A stretch of DNA of 6,640 bases from Flavobacteriales bacterium (GCA_020200995.1 JAIVHQ010000276.1:1-6640); one strand, 5' to 3'. Shown: positions 1 to 6,337, counted from the first letter of the stretch. Notes: a model not told the origin generated them from the sequence alone. Program-made: numbers and translations.

Positions 1-91
1 CTTTTAGCGCTTATTGTAAATTGCTTGGCAATCCGGTCTGATCAACATCGGACCTCCCTGACAGCTCAAATACCCAATGCGCCTGAGGGAC

Positions 92-120
92 AAAAAAAAG
101 TCGGCAACACTGCCGACTTT
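92..120 (-). terminator. Rho-independent terminator (minus strand)
   Basis: A perfect 10-bp stem pairs AAAGTCGGCA (97-106) with TGCCGACTTT (111-120) around a 4-base loop (ACAC). Read on the minus strand the stem is followed directly by a run of eight T, the classic intrinsic terminator layout. Read on the plus strand only three T follow the stem, so leftward transcription is the better assignment. The nearest minus-strand gene is the SPFH lipoprotein ending at 480; its transcript would then run through both repeats A and B before stopping here. It could instead serve a plus-strand gene ending left of the window, as a weaker bidirectional terminator. Confidence 0.8.
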
Positions 121-219
121 CTCAATTTAGCTTTCATAAATGAACCTATTGAGTGGTTGAATTTTTAAAAAGTAGATTGTAAATGTGATTATTACTCCAA
201 AATCGCAACTTACCGGAAA

Positions 220-300
220 CGTCACATCGAGTGTTTTTCAGTCCACTCGGACATCACAATTTGTGCAGGCTGCCTTTAGACTGAAAAATGTATCGAGATG
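220..300 (+). repeat. Structured repeat copy A
   Basis: Copy A starts with the 14-base box CGTCACATCGAGTG (220-233) and ends with TGTATCGAGATG (289-300). Between them TTTTTCAGTC (234-243) pairs perfectly with GACTGAAAAA (279-288), a 10-bp stem around a 35-base loop. The two end boxes share ATCGAG in direct orientation, so the element has a polarity although its core is an inverted repeat. The T-run comes before the hairpin and the A-run after it, the opposite of an intrinsic terminator. The same architecture recurs three more times in the window. I recall similar TCGAG-containing repeats scattered in Bacteroidota genomes but cannot assign a named family. Confidence 0.85.
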
Positions 301-343
301 CGTGAATTGCACAGTCAAATAAAGAAGATGATCCACTGCGAAG

Positions 344-425
344 CATCTCGATATATTTTTTCAGGCATCAACATCACGTTGGGATAGAAACTTCCTAAAT
401 GCCTGAAAAAACACTCGATGTGACG
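344..425 (-). repeat. Structured repeat copy B
   Basis: Copy B faces copy A. On the plus strand it reads CATCTCGATATA (344-355), then TTTTTTCAGGCAT (356-368), a 30-base loop, ATGCCTGAAAAAA (399-411) and CACTCGATGTGACG (412-425). The 13-bp stem is perfect but its sequence beyond the T/A run and shared CAG differs from copy A. The 14-base end box is identical to A. The 12-base end box carries one substitution (TATATCGAGATG instead of TGTATCGAGATG on the minus strand). The 43 bases between A and B are unrelated to the repeat. The outer end of B lies 55 bases past the stop of the SPFH gene. Confidence 0.85.
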
Positions 426-479
426 ATCTTACTTGTAAAGATTTTGAGCGATTTGAACCACTCAACGGGTAAAAAGGTT

Positions 480-1256
480 CTACTCCTCGCCGTTGATCAT
501 CAAAGGCGTCTGCCCATTGGTAATGATCACCTTGGCATTGGGAGATTTGGAAAGGTCTTTAAATGCCTGGATGGCTTCAAAACGAAGCACTTCAGGGGTG
601 AGACCTTCGGAGAGGATTTTTTGGGCATCCCTGACACCTTCAGCTTCAATGCGCTGTCGGTCGGCTTCCTGACGCTCGCGGGCGAGCACGAATTCCATGC
701 GTTGTGAATCCTGCTCGGCACTGAGTTTTTCCTCAATGGCGGTGGACAGTGCCCGTGGCAGGATGATGCGCTTCATGAGCACCTCTTCGATCACGAAGCC
801 GCGTTCTTCAAGGGTTTCCATCATCAATTTTCGCACCTCGGCCTCCATCACTGAGCGCTCGCCCGTGTGCATGTCTTTCGCCATAAAGCGCGAACTCACA
901 TCTGCGAGGGCCGAGCGAAACACGGGCGAAATAAGGTCGTTCTCATAATCAGTGCCAACGCGGCGAAGGATGTCGGGAACCATGTCCTGTTTAATCCTGT
1001 AAAGAATCGAAGTTTCACAACCGATGTTGAGCCCTTCCTTAGAAGGAATATCGAGGTTGACTTCAAGATTGGTGGTGCGCACGGGTATCTTCAGGTAAAT
1101 CGATAAAAAGGGGTTGTAGAGCTTTGTGCGCTCGGTAATCGGATCACCGACCAGCTTACCCGCGCGGCGCTTCATGGCCACTTCGCCCTGTCGCACCACT
1201 ACACAGCTACTTGACATCAGTGCAATTACAATTGATAGGATCCAAAATTTTCTCAT
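480..1256 (-). CDS. Prohibitin-like SPFH-domain lipoprotein
   Basis: This is a 258-residue member of the SPFH (stomatin/prohibitin/flotillin/HflK) superfamily. Such proteins form membrane-bound oligomeric rings linked to membrane organisation and control of membrane proteolysis; the specific role here is not known. Residues 1-17 form a lipoprotein signal peptide with a hydrophobic core and a lipobox ending SSSC, so Cys18 is the likely lipidated residue, replacing the N-terminal membrane helix common in the superfamily. The residues after Cys (VVVRQGEVAMKR) match the typical start of bacterial prohibitin domains. The SPFH core covers about 20-180. A charged, Ala/Glu/Arg/Gln-rich segment at about 175-215 looks like the family coiled coil, and the tail has a hydrophobic KVIITNG segment. 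No surface-export-like acidic run follows Cys18, so an envelope-facing membrane anchor is likely. The gene diverges from the SulP transporter, and the ATG start is well placed for the signal peptide. Confidence 0.88.
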   Translation of the reverse strand: MRKFWILSIVIALMSSSCVVVRQGEVAMKRRAGKLVGDPITERTKLYNPFLSIYLKIPVRTTNLEVNLDIPSKEGLNIGCETSILYRIKQDMVPDILRRVGTDYENDLISPVFRSALADVSSRFMAKDMHTGERSVMEAEVRKLMMETLEERGFVIEEVLMKRIILPRALSTAIEEKLSAEQDSQRMEFVLARERQEADRQRIEAEGVRDAQKILSEGLTPEVLRFEAIQAFKDLSKSPNAKVIITNGQTPLMINGEE

Positions 1257-1278
1257 ACTGGTTACTTTAATTTGGTAC

Positions 1279-1313
1279 GTCCCGAATTTACAGATCTGAA
1301 CAACCTTCGGGAC
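1279..1313. promoter_or_regulatory. Inverted repeat in divergent intergenic region
   Basis: GTCCCGAA (1279-1286) and TTCGGGAC (1306-1313) form a perfect 8-bp inverted repeat separated by 19 bases. A second perfect palindrome, CAGATCTG (1291-1298), sits close to its centre. The element lies in the 201-base gap between the divergent SPFH and SulP genes. The left arm overlaps TAAATTCG (minus strand, 1283-1290), one base off the Bacteroidota -7 consensus TAnnTTTG, about 27 bases before the SPFH start codon. This is consistent with a dimeric regulator site or an RNA hairpin in the SPFH leader. No matching -33 element was found, so the promoter part is weak. Confidence 0.4.
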
Positions 1314-1376
1314 CTAATTGCCGCGTGAAAAGTCTTTTGTTTTGTTAAACAGCACCAAAGTCTGACGAGCAACGCA

Positions 1377-1457
1377 ATACAAGTAGAATTAACCTCAACG
1401 ACCAGTATATTTAACGGCTATAAAAAGCATTTCGTTGGTGACCTCTCAGCAGGTCTT
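1377..1457 (+). other. In-frame SulP N-terminal extension without standard start
   Basis: The SulP frame is open from 1329 (after TGA at 1326-1328) to the first canonical start, GTG 1458. The translated part just before that GTG reads SIFNGYKKHFVGDLSAGLV, which looks like the normal N-terminus of Bacteroidota SulP transporters: a short tail, D-L-S/P-A, then the first membrane helix. No ATG, GTG or TTG occurs in this frame between 1329 and 1457. In-frame near-start codons are CTG 1362, ATA 1377, TTA 1389 and ATA 1407. Either a rare start codon is used, or a start codon was lost by mutation or a sequencing error. Confidence 0.6.
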
Positions 1458-2984
1458 GTGGTATTTCTGATCGCCCTCCCGCTGTGTCTCGGTATTTCAC
1501 TCGCATCCGGAGCCCCTCTGTTTTCGGGAATTATTGCGGGGATCGTCGGCGGTATCGTGATTGGAATTCTCAGCAATTCAAAGATCAACGTCAGCGGCCC
1601 CGCCGCGAGTGTGGCCCTGGTTATTTTCGTCGCCATTGAAGAGCTCGGTAGCTTCGAAGTGGTATTGGTGGCAATCATCCTCGCAGGTATAATTCAGGTC
1701 GTTTTGGGTTTTATTAAAGCGGGCACAGTGGCCTACTTTTTTCCCAACTCGATGATCAAGGGAATTCTCGCATCCATTGGTATCATCCTTATTTTAAAAC
1801 AAATTCCCCATGCTTTGGGTATCGATGGGGTTTTTGAAGGCTCAGAGAGCTTTGAGCAACCCGACGGGCGAAATACTTTCAGCGAATTGGTCTACGCTTT
1901 TGAAAATGTAGCTTGGGGTGCTGCCCTGATCACCGGTATTTCACTGCTGCTGATCGCCCTTTGGGACCGACCCGCTTTGAAAGCCAAGTATCCCTTTTTC
2001 AAATTTTTCCCCTCAGCCCTCGCCGCTGTCCTCGTAGCCATTCTGCTAAATGAAGTGGTTTATGCCCAATTTTTTCCGCAATTTATTTTAAGTGCGGAGC
2101 ACTTGGTGCAACTGCCGGTCGCGGGAGGACTGAGCGAGTTCGTGGGCTTTTTTACCTTCCCCGATTTTGCGGGAGCCATGCGGCCTGAGATCGTCACGAT
2201 TGCTTTGAGTATCGCCTTTATTGCGAGCCTGGAATCACTGCTCAGCACCGAAGCCGGTGATAAGCTGGATCCTTACAAGCGCCGCACCTCAACGAATAAA
2301 GAGCTTAAAGCCCAAGGAATTGGTAACATCGTGGCCGGCTTTATCGGGGGTATTCCTGTGACGGCCGTAATCGTGCGCACTTCAGCCAATGTAAACGCAG
2401 GCGGACGCACCAAAACAGCCACCATCGTGCACGGTACCATCATGCTGCTATGCGTGGCATTGATTCCTGCATTGCTAAATAAGATTCCACTTGCATCGCT
2501 TGCAGCCGTACTCTTTGTAGTGGGTTACAAGCTAACAAGCTACAGCGTGTATAAATCAGTTTTCAAACAAGGACGCCGACAATTTCTGCCTTTCATTATT
2601 ACGGTAGTGGCAGTGATGTTCACCGATCTCATTACCGGAATTTTCATCGGTGGTGGTGTCGCCATATTCTTCATCCTCCGCGACAATTACAAGAATGCCT
2701 ACATGCACGACAAAGTGGAACAAGAGGGCAATTCGAAGACCACCATTCGCCTTTCCGAAGAAGCCACCTTCCTCAATAAGGCCGATATCATGCTTACCCT
2801 CGATCACATTGCAGAGGCAAGCACGGTGGTGATAGACGGAACCAAATCGCGGTTCATCCATCCCGATATTTTTGAAATCATCATGGACTTCAAACAAAAT
2901 GCCGAGTATAAAGACATCCAACTGGAGATCATCGGAATCGACGAATCAAAGATGGAGCGCCATTACAAGCTTGCGCGGGGCTGA
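1458..2984 (+). CDS. SulP-family inorganic anion transporter with STAS domain
   Basis: This is an inner-membrane SulP (SLC26-type) anion transporter; sulfate and bicarbonate are the usual bacterial substrates, and this one cannot be assigned. From the GTG it has 508 residues. Many hydrophobic helices fill residues 1-410, opening with the family-typical FLIALPLCLGISLASGAP and followed by the SGPAAS segment (46-51). A highly characteristic block at about 286-326 includes GFIGGIP and RTSANVNAGGRTK. A cytoplasmic STAS domain spans about 427-495. At the position where anti-sigma-factor antagonists carry the phosphorylatable Asp-Ser-Ser-Gly, this STAS domain has His-Pro-Asp-Ile (468-471), so classic STAS phosphorylation is unlikely. 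The GTG start lies inside the first membrane helix, so the true N-terminus is almost certainly 15-30 residues upstream, where no standard start codon exists. No carbonic anhydrase gene, a common partner of such transporters, is in the window. Confidence 0.9.
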   Translation: MVFLIALPLCLGISLASGAPLFSGIIAGIVGGIVIGILSNSKINVSGPAASVALVIFVAIEELGSFEVVLVAIILAGIIQVVLGFIKAGTVAYFFPNSMIKGILASIGIILILKQIPHALGIDGVFEGSESFEQPDGRNTFSELVYAFENVAWGAALITGISLLLIALWDRPALKAKYPFFKFFPSALAAVLVAILLNEVVYAQFFPQFILSAEHLVQLPVAGGLSEFVGFFTFPDFAGAMRPEIVTIALSIAFIASLESLLSTEAGDKLDPYKRRTSTNKELKAQGIGNIVAGFIGGIPVTAVIVRTSANVNAGGRTKTATIVHGTIMLLCVALIPALLNKIPLASLAAVLFVVGYKLTSYSVYKSVFKQGRRQFLPFIITVVAVMFTDLITGIFIGGGVAIFFILRDNYKNAYMHDKVEQEGNSKTTIRLSEEATFLNKADIMLTLDHIAEASTVVIDGTKSRFIHPDIFEIIMDFKQNAEYKDIQLEIIGIDESKMERHYKLARG

Positions 2985-3058
2985 CAATCACGTATCGGGA
3001 CGCATTTAAAAAGCATTCCGAATGTCGATAGGCGCCATTATTTTGAAAATCAAGACCC

Positions 3059-3088
3059 AAAAAAACCTGCTTTTCAGCAGGTTTTTTT
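3059..3088. terminator. Bidirectional Rho-independent terminator
   Basis: CCTGCT (3066-3071) pairs with AGCAGG (3076-3081) around the loop TTTC. Seven A before and seven T after extend the pairing to 13 bp. The A-run/T-run symmetry gives a U-tract in both directions. It sits between the convergent SulP gene (ending 2984) and lipoprotein gene (ending 3118), 75 and 30 bases from their respective stops, and would terminate both. Confidence 0.9.
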
Positions 3089-3117
3089 CATTTCTCTTTT
3101 GCACGTTGCGACAAATT

Positions 3118-3696
3118 TCAGCGCACCACTGCAGAAAACATTCCCTCGGTCACTGTAATGCTGCGCTCCCCTCCCATATTCGGATTGTCGGGGGTGGTGA
3201 GCGTGAACTCAAAAGTACCCTCTGCGATATCCGTTGATATGGCTGAAAACTCCAGGGTGCCCGAGGCTGCAATCGGATTGTAGAAAAAGCTCTCGCTGTT
3301 CATGTAGCTCACGTGAAAATCGGCTTCACCGTCAAGTACATCACCAAGGGTGCCTACAACGTATACTTTTCCTATTTCTATTTCCATTAATTCATCAAGG
3401 CTCTGTGTTGCAAGGGTGACCGCGCCAAAATTGGAGTTACCGGCAGTGAGTGTTGCGGTGTACTCGCCTACTCCCGGTGCTATTTCCTTATTTCGGAACG
3501 ATGCGGTGCCTTGCGTAGTTCCCTCTTCATCGCCTGAGATTACAAAACTCGAAGTGCCTTGGCCGGCGTTGTCGCCGCTGCCATTGCTTCCAGTGTTGTC
3601 GTCACTGCATGACGTGGTCAAAAAAAGCGATGCAGATATTGCGAAAAAGAAAGTCGTCTTTCGAGCGGAATTGAAAACTGAAAACGATAATTTCAT
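3118..3696 (-). CDS. Lipoprotein of unknown function
   Basis: This 192-residue protein has no fold I recognise. Residues 1-29 are a signal peptide with a positively charged N-region (R12, K13), a Phe-rich hydrophobic core and a lipobox ending TTSC, making Cys30 the lipidated residue. The following SDDN resembles the acidic lipoprotein export signal that sends Bacteroidota lipoproteins to the cell surface, so surface exposure is a reasonable inference. A low-complexity Ser/Gly/Asn/Asp linker covers about 31-52. The rest is rich in short alternating Thr/Ser/Val/Phe/Glu segments, suggesting an all-beta domain; no enzyme motif is visible. The start is supported by the signal peptide. The leader has nine consecutive A (minus strand, 3707-3715) and only a weak AAGAAG ribosome site. 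It lies 121 bases after the LytTR regulator on the same strand, with no terminator visible in between. Confidence 0.8.
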   Translation of the reverse strand: MKLSFSVFNSARKTTFFFAISASLFLTTSCSDDNTGSNGSGDNAGQGTSSFVISGDEEGTTQGTASFRNKEIAPGVGEYTATLTAGNSNFGAVTLATQSLDELMEIEIGKVYVVGTLGDVLDGEADFHVSYMNSESFFYNPIAASGTLEFSAISTDIAEGTFEFTLTTPDNPNMGGERSITVTEGMFSAVVR

Positions 3697-3758
3697 GCTT
3701 CTTGGGTTTTTTTTTGAGCGAAAATAGAATTATTGTGCTTTTTGGAATCAAGGATCAC

Positions 3759-3766
3759 CAAATTTA
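3759..3766 (-). promoter_or_regulatory. Candidate -7 box for lipoprotein gene
   Basis: The minus strand reads TAAATTTG, a perfect match to the Bacteroidota -7 consensus TAnnTTTG, in the 121-base gap between the LytTR regulator and the lipoprotein gene. It would place transcription start near 3752, giving a leader of roughly 55 bases. The closest upstream TTG is 27 bases away, longer than the usual spacing to a -33 element. A short AGTG-AG-CACT symmetry (3766-3775) abuts the box upstream. An eight-base degenerate match alone is modest evidence. Confidence 0.4.
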
Positions 3767-3817
3767 GTGAGCACTGATCGGGGAAGAATTTTTCAAGCCT
3801 ACATTTCTCCTGCCACC

Positions 3818-4534
3818 CTATTCGCTGCGGCACAGCTTGTCGCCCACCACGCGGCTCAGCACCTCGGGGCGGTACTGCCTGCTCACGGGTATGCGGTGCT
3901 TGTCGATGTGGAGGGTGTTTCCCTCCAGGGCATCCACGTACCTGAGGTTGATGATGTTGGATCGGTGCACCCGCATAAAATTCTCCTTGCCGAGTTTCTC
4001 CTCTGCCGATGTGAGTCCCGTGAGCACCATGTGTCGCTTGGCGGCGGTGTGGATGAAGATGTAGTCCTTCACCCCCTCCACGCAGCGGATATCCGCGAAG
4101 AGCACTTTTACCATTTTCCCGTCTTCCTTTACGTAAAAATGGTCGGCCGCAGCGGGTGGCCTCTCCTCCCCTCCCATGGCTGCGCACACCTTGTTGACGG
4201 CTTTCAAAAAGCGTGAAAAAGAGATCGGCTTGAGCAAATAATCGGCAGCCTGCAGCTCGAAACCGTCCACGGCATACTCGCGGTATGCGGTGGTAAAAAC
4301 GACCTTGGGCGGATCGGCGAGGTCGCGCAAAAACTCAATTCCCGAGAGGAGGGGCATGTGAATATCGAGAAACATAAGGTCCACGTTCTCATCGTGGAGC
4401 AATGCAGATGCTTCCACGGCATTTTTGCAGGTGCCTTTTAGTTCGAGAAAATCGACACGGCTGATGTATTCCACCATCCCTTCGCGTGCCAGCGGCTCGT
4501 CGTCTACAACTATACAAGTGATCTTTTTCATCAT
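3818..4534 (-). CDS. LytTR-family response regulator
   Basis: This 238-residue protein is a two-component response regulator of the LytR/AlgR class: a phosphorylated receiver drives DNA binding by a LytTR domain. The receiver domain covers about 4-120, with acidic pocket D11 and D12, phospho-acceptor D57 (in FLDIHMP), T81 and K102 (in LLKPIS). A short Gly/Pro/Ala linker (about 120-131) follows. The LytTR domain occupies about 132-232 and contains the typical FMRVHRSNIINLRYV segment and a C-terminal IPVSRQYR. All key receiver residues are present. Its ATG overlaps the kinase stop codon (ATGA), indicating translational coupling; a second ATG follows immediately. The partner is the LytS-type kinase encoded just upstream. 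Target genes are unknown; the downstream lipoprotein gene is a candidate by position only. Confidence 0.95.
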   Translation of the reverse strand: MMKKITCIVVDDEPLAREGMVEYISRVDFLELKGTCKNAVEASALLHDENVDLMFLDIHMPLLSGIEFLRDLADPPKVVFTTAYREYAVDGFELQAADYLLKPISFSRFLKAVNKVCAAMGGEERPPAAADHFYVKEDGKMVKVLFADIRCVEGVKDYIFIHTAAKRHMVLTGLTSAEEKLGKENFMRVHRSNIINLRYVDALEGNTLHIDKHRIPVSRQYRPEVLSRVVGDKLCRSE

Positions 4535-5676
4535 TCGGCATGTTGAATTTTAAGTTCGGCCATAAACTCACCGTCGATCGCTGCGGTGGTAAAGTGATGC
4601 CTGTCCGGGTAGATGAGTTCGAGCCTTTTCCTGAGATTTTCAAGGCCGAGGCCTCCTTTGCCGTTCTTGGGAACGGGCCGAAACTCATTCTTGCAAACCA
4701 AGGTCACAAACTTGTCATCCACCCGCAAGACAATGTGCAGCTTATACGTATCGAGGCCCGAGGCGAGGCCGTATTTGAAAGCATTTTCGATAATCGGGGT
4801 AAAGAGCAGCGGGGCCACGCGGATACCGTTATCGGGTATTTCGATGTCTGTCATCAGATCGACGGCTTCGCCCTGCCGCATTTTTTCCAGCTCGATGTAG
4901 TTTTGGAGGTATTCCATTTCGGATTGGAGACTCACATATTTCTCGCGGCTGTCGTAGAGTTGATAGCTCAGCAATTCAGAAAAATGCATGATGCTCTCCC
5001 GGCCGATTTCGGGGTCTTTTCCTGACTGGATATAAATGCTGTTTAGCGTATTGAATAGAAAGTGTGGATTGATCTGGCTCTTGAGCACTTCGAGCTGTGA
5101 CTTGAGGTTTTCCTCGCGCAGCAGTGACTCCTGCACCAGCGATTTTTTCCACATTTCAAAAAGGTGGGATCCTTCAAAGAAAATGGATACGATCACGGTG
5201 ATGACGACCGCCAGCGTGATGTTCGTAAAGATGTCCTCGCCCGAGAAGCAGTCGAGCACCAGGTGCGGACACCAGAGCATGTGGTATACGTACATGATCA
5301 ATCCCGCCGGTAAAGCCACCGACACAAGGAGCACGGGCAGCCTAACGGCGTAACTCGTTTTCTCGTAAGGCAACTTTATATGGACAAAATTGCCGATCGC
5401 CGAGGCCGATAATGTGAGCAAAAATGTGATTCCCGAATTGAAAATCAGCCATTGCCACCAGGTATTGTAGCGGTAAAAGCGGTCGTCATTTTCAAATAAA
5501 AACACCTGTATTAGTCCGAACACCAAAGGGATCAGAGCAATAAACAGAGAAGTGCGGAGCACGGCCAACCAATAATCCTTATCCATCTTATTACGCAGTG
5601 CTTCGGAGGCCGGTTTGATCGGAACACCCCTAGCATCACGAAGGTAAGAATCATGTATGATCTTTGGATGGTCCAC
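4531..5676 (-). CDS. LytS/YehU-type membrane sensor histidine kinase
   Basis: This 381-residue inner-membrane sensor kinase presumably phosphorylates the LytTR regulator encoded next to it. A cytoplasmic tail of about 35 residues precedes roughly four membrane helices (about 36-60, 76-98, 112-131 and 148-167). No extracellular sensing domain is visible, so the membrane part itself or a partner protein may sense the signal. A charged linker helix (about 170-200) leads to the His_kinase-family phospho-acceptor motif QINPHFLFNTLN, with His205. The ATP-binding part has an N-box TPIIENAFKYG (293-303) and a glycine motif GKGGLGLENL (339-348). The chosen GTG start leaves a 6-base gap to the upstream gene. 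An ATG at codon 31 would also keep all helices, so the first 30 residues are less certain. The stop codon overlaps the regulator start. Confidence 0.93.
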   Translation of the reverse strand: MDHPKIIHDSYLRDARGVPIKPASEALRNKMDKDYWLAVLRTSLFIALIPLVFGLIQVFLFENDDRFYRYNTWWQWLIFNSGITFLLTLSASAIGNFVHIKLPYEKTSYAVRLPVLLVSVALPAGLIMYVYHMLWCPHLVLDCFSGEDIFTNITLAVVITVIVSIFFEGSHLFEMWKKSLVQESLLREENLKSQLEVLKSQINPHFLFNTLNSIYIQSGKDPEIGRESIMHFSELLSYQLYDSREKYVSLQSEMEYLQNYIELEKMRQGEAVDLMTDIEIPDNGIRVAPLLFTPIIENAFKYGLASGLDTYKLHIVLRVDDKFVTLVCKNEFRPVPKNGKGGLGLENLRKRLELIYPDRHHFTTAAIDGEFMAELKIQHAE

Positions 5677-5682
5677 AGGTCT

Positions 5683-6183
5683 TCAGTGATTGGGACCGTT
5701 TTGATCGGCGATGGCTTCCTCGACCTCGCGCTTCAGGGTTTTATTGGCACCGAATAGCACAGAAAACCCGTTGGAATCGCCGCTGGAAAAATAAGCTTTT
5801 CGGTCCTCGCTCCCATCGGTGTAATCTACAGCCACCCATTTTACGGGAACCCAAAACAGCAGAATGCAGATCGGTGCGAGCACGATATACAGCGATGTGA
5901 GCACCCACCGCGTGCTAAAAATCACATCGGGTTCGGGCCCGAGCACAAAGTCGAAAAGCAGACAGGCCAACCCTCCGGCGAGGTAGGTCACCCAGTTCAG
6001 GGTGGTGCGCTTCAAACGCACATTTGAGATTTGATCAATTTTGAGGTTCTTCTTCTCGCCGTCAAAACGGAGTCCTGAATCGTCGGATTTCAGGATTCCC
6101 CTATCGGAATAAACGAGGAGCTTTTTGGGTGAGTCGGCACGCGCTTCGTCGGCGTACCAAATGTTTTGATGTAGTGTTTTCAT
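5683..6183 (-). CDS. Two-TM membrane protein, possible split PH-like domain
   Basis: This 166-residue protein is not one I can name. Residues 1-60 are soluble and contain short strand-like segments (KLLVYSDRGILKS, LRFDGEKKNLKIDQISNVRL) resembling the start of bacterial PH-like (bPH) domains. Two hydrophobic helices follow (about 62-82 and 92-113), joined by a short GPEPD turn. After them come strand-like WVAVDYTDG and KAYFSS and a C-terminal charged helix (about 146-160). This could be one PH-like domain interrupted by a membrane hairpin, as in some bPH proteins; that is inference from pattern only. It is the first gene of an apparent operon, only 6 bases before the GTG of the sensor kinase, so an accessory role in that two-component system is plausible. 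The ATG start has no clear Shine-Dalgarno, as is common in Bacteroidota. Confidence 0.75.
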   Translation of the reverse strand: MKTLHQNIWYADEARADSPKKLLVYSDRGILKSDDSGLRFDGEKKNLKIDQISNVRLKRTTLNWVTYLAGGLACLLFDFVLGPEPDVIFSTRWVLTSLYIVLAPICILLFWVPVKWVAVDYTDGSEDRKAYFSSGDSNGFSVLFGANKTLKREVEEAIADQNGPNH

Positions 6184-6280
6184 GGTTTTGTCATTTTATC
6201 ATTTGTGCGGTTAGAAAGCGGAGAACTCAAAGCACAATTAGTACAAAGTCATATTATTACAATGTGTTTTTACCTTCGAG

Positions 6281-6337
6281 CATCTCGATACATTTTTTGA
6301 ATCCGCTCTGCTCCGTCAAAAAACACTCGATGTGACG
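6281..6337 (-). repeat. Structured repeat copy C (short)
   Basis: Copy C reads CATCTCGATACA (6281-6292), TTTTTTGA (6293-6300), a 15-base loop, TCAAAAAA (6316-6323) and CACTCGATGTGACG (6324-6337). At 57 bases it is the shortest copy, with an 8-bp stem. Both end boxes are perfect reverse complements of those in copies A and D. It lies about 98 bases upstream of the start codon of the two-TM protein. Confidence 0.85.

Larger units (their letters stand above)
1..479. other. Gene-free region with terminator and repeat pair
   Basis: No convincing gene is visible in these 479 bases. The stretch holds a strong minus-strand hairpin terminator near 92-120 and two opposed copies of a structured repeat at 220-300 and 344-425. 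Bases 1-39 could encode the last dozen residues of a plus-strand gene ending at TGA 37-39, and a plus frame is also open from 1 to 168. Neither shows a recognisable protein, and the second runs through the terminator hairpin. The 55 bases between repeat B and the end of the SPFH gene are featureless. Confidence 0.6.

Noticed and set aside
1..168. Open plus-strand frame at the window edge
   Set aside because: It reads through the strong terminator hairpin at 97-120 and shows no recognisable protein pattern.
220..425. Repeats A/B as intrinsic terminators
   Set aside because: In both directions the T-run precedes the hairpin and the A-run follows it, the reverse of a terminator; a proper terminator lies at 92-120.
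399..707. Plus-strand open frame starting inside repeat B
   Set aside because: It starts within the repeat hairpin arm and runs antisense through the SPFH gene, whose translation is clearly the real one.
2993..3030. Imperfect TATCG...CGATA hairpin after the SulP gene
   Set aside because: The arms match only with bulges and there is no T-run; the clear terminator is at 3059-3088.
3693..4187. 164-codon minus-strand frame overlapping the response regulator
   Set aside because: Its translation is Arg/Gly/His-rich with no domain, typical of a shifted frame inside a GC-rich gene; the regulator frame has complete receiver and LytTR motifs.
4540..5025. 161-codon plus-strand frame antisense to the kinase
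   Set aside because: It lies opposite the kinase catalytic region, with no family resemblance or start context.
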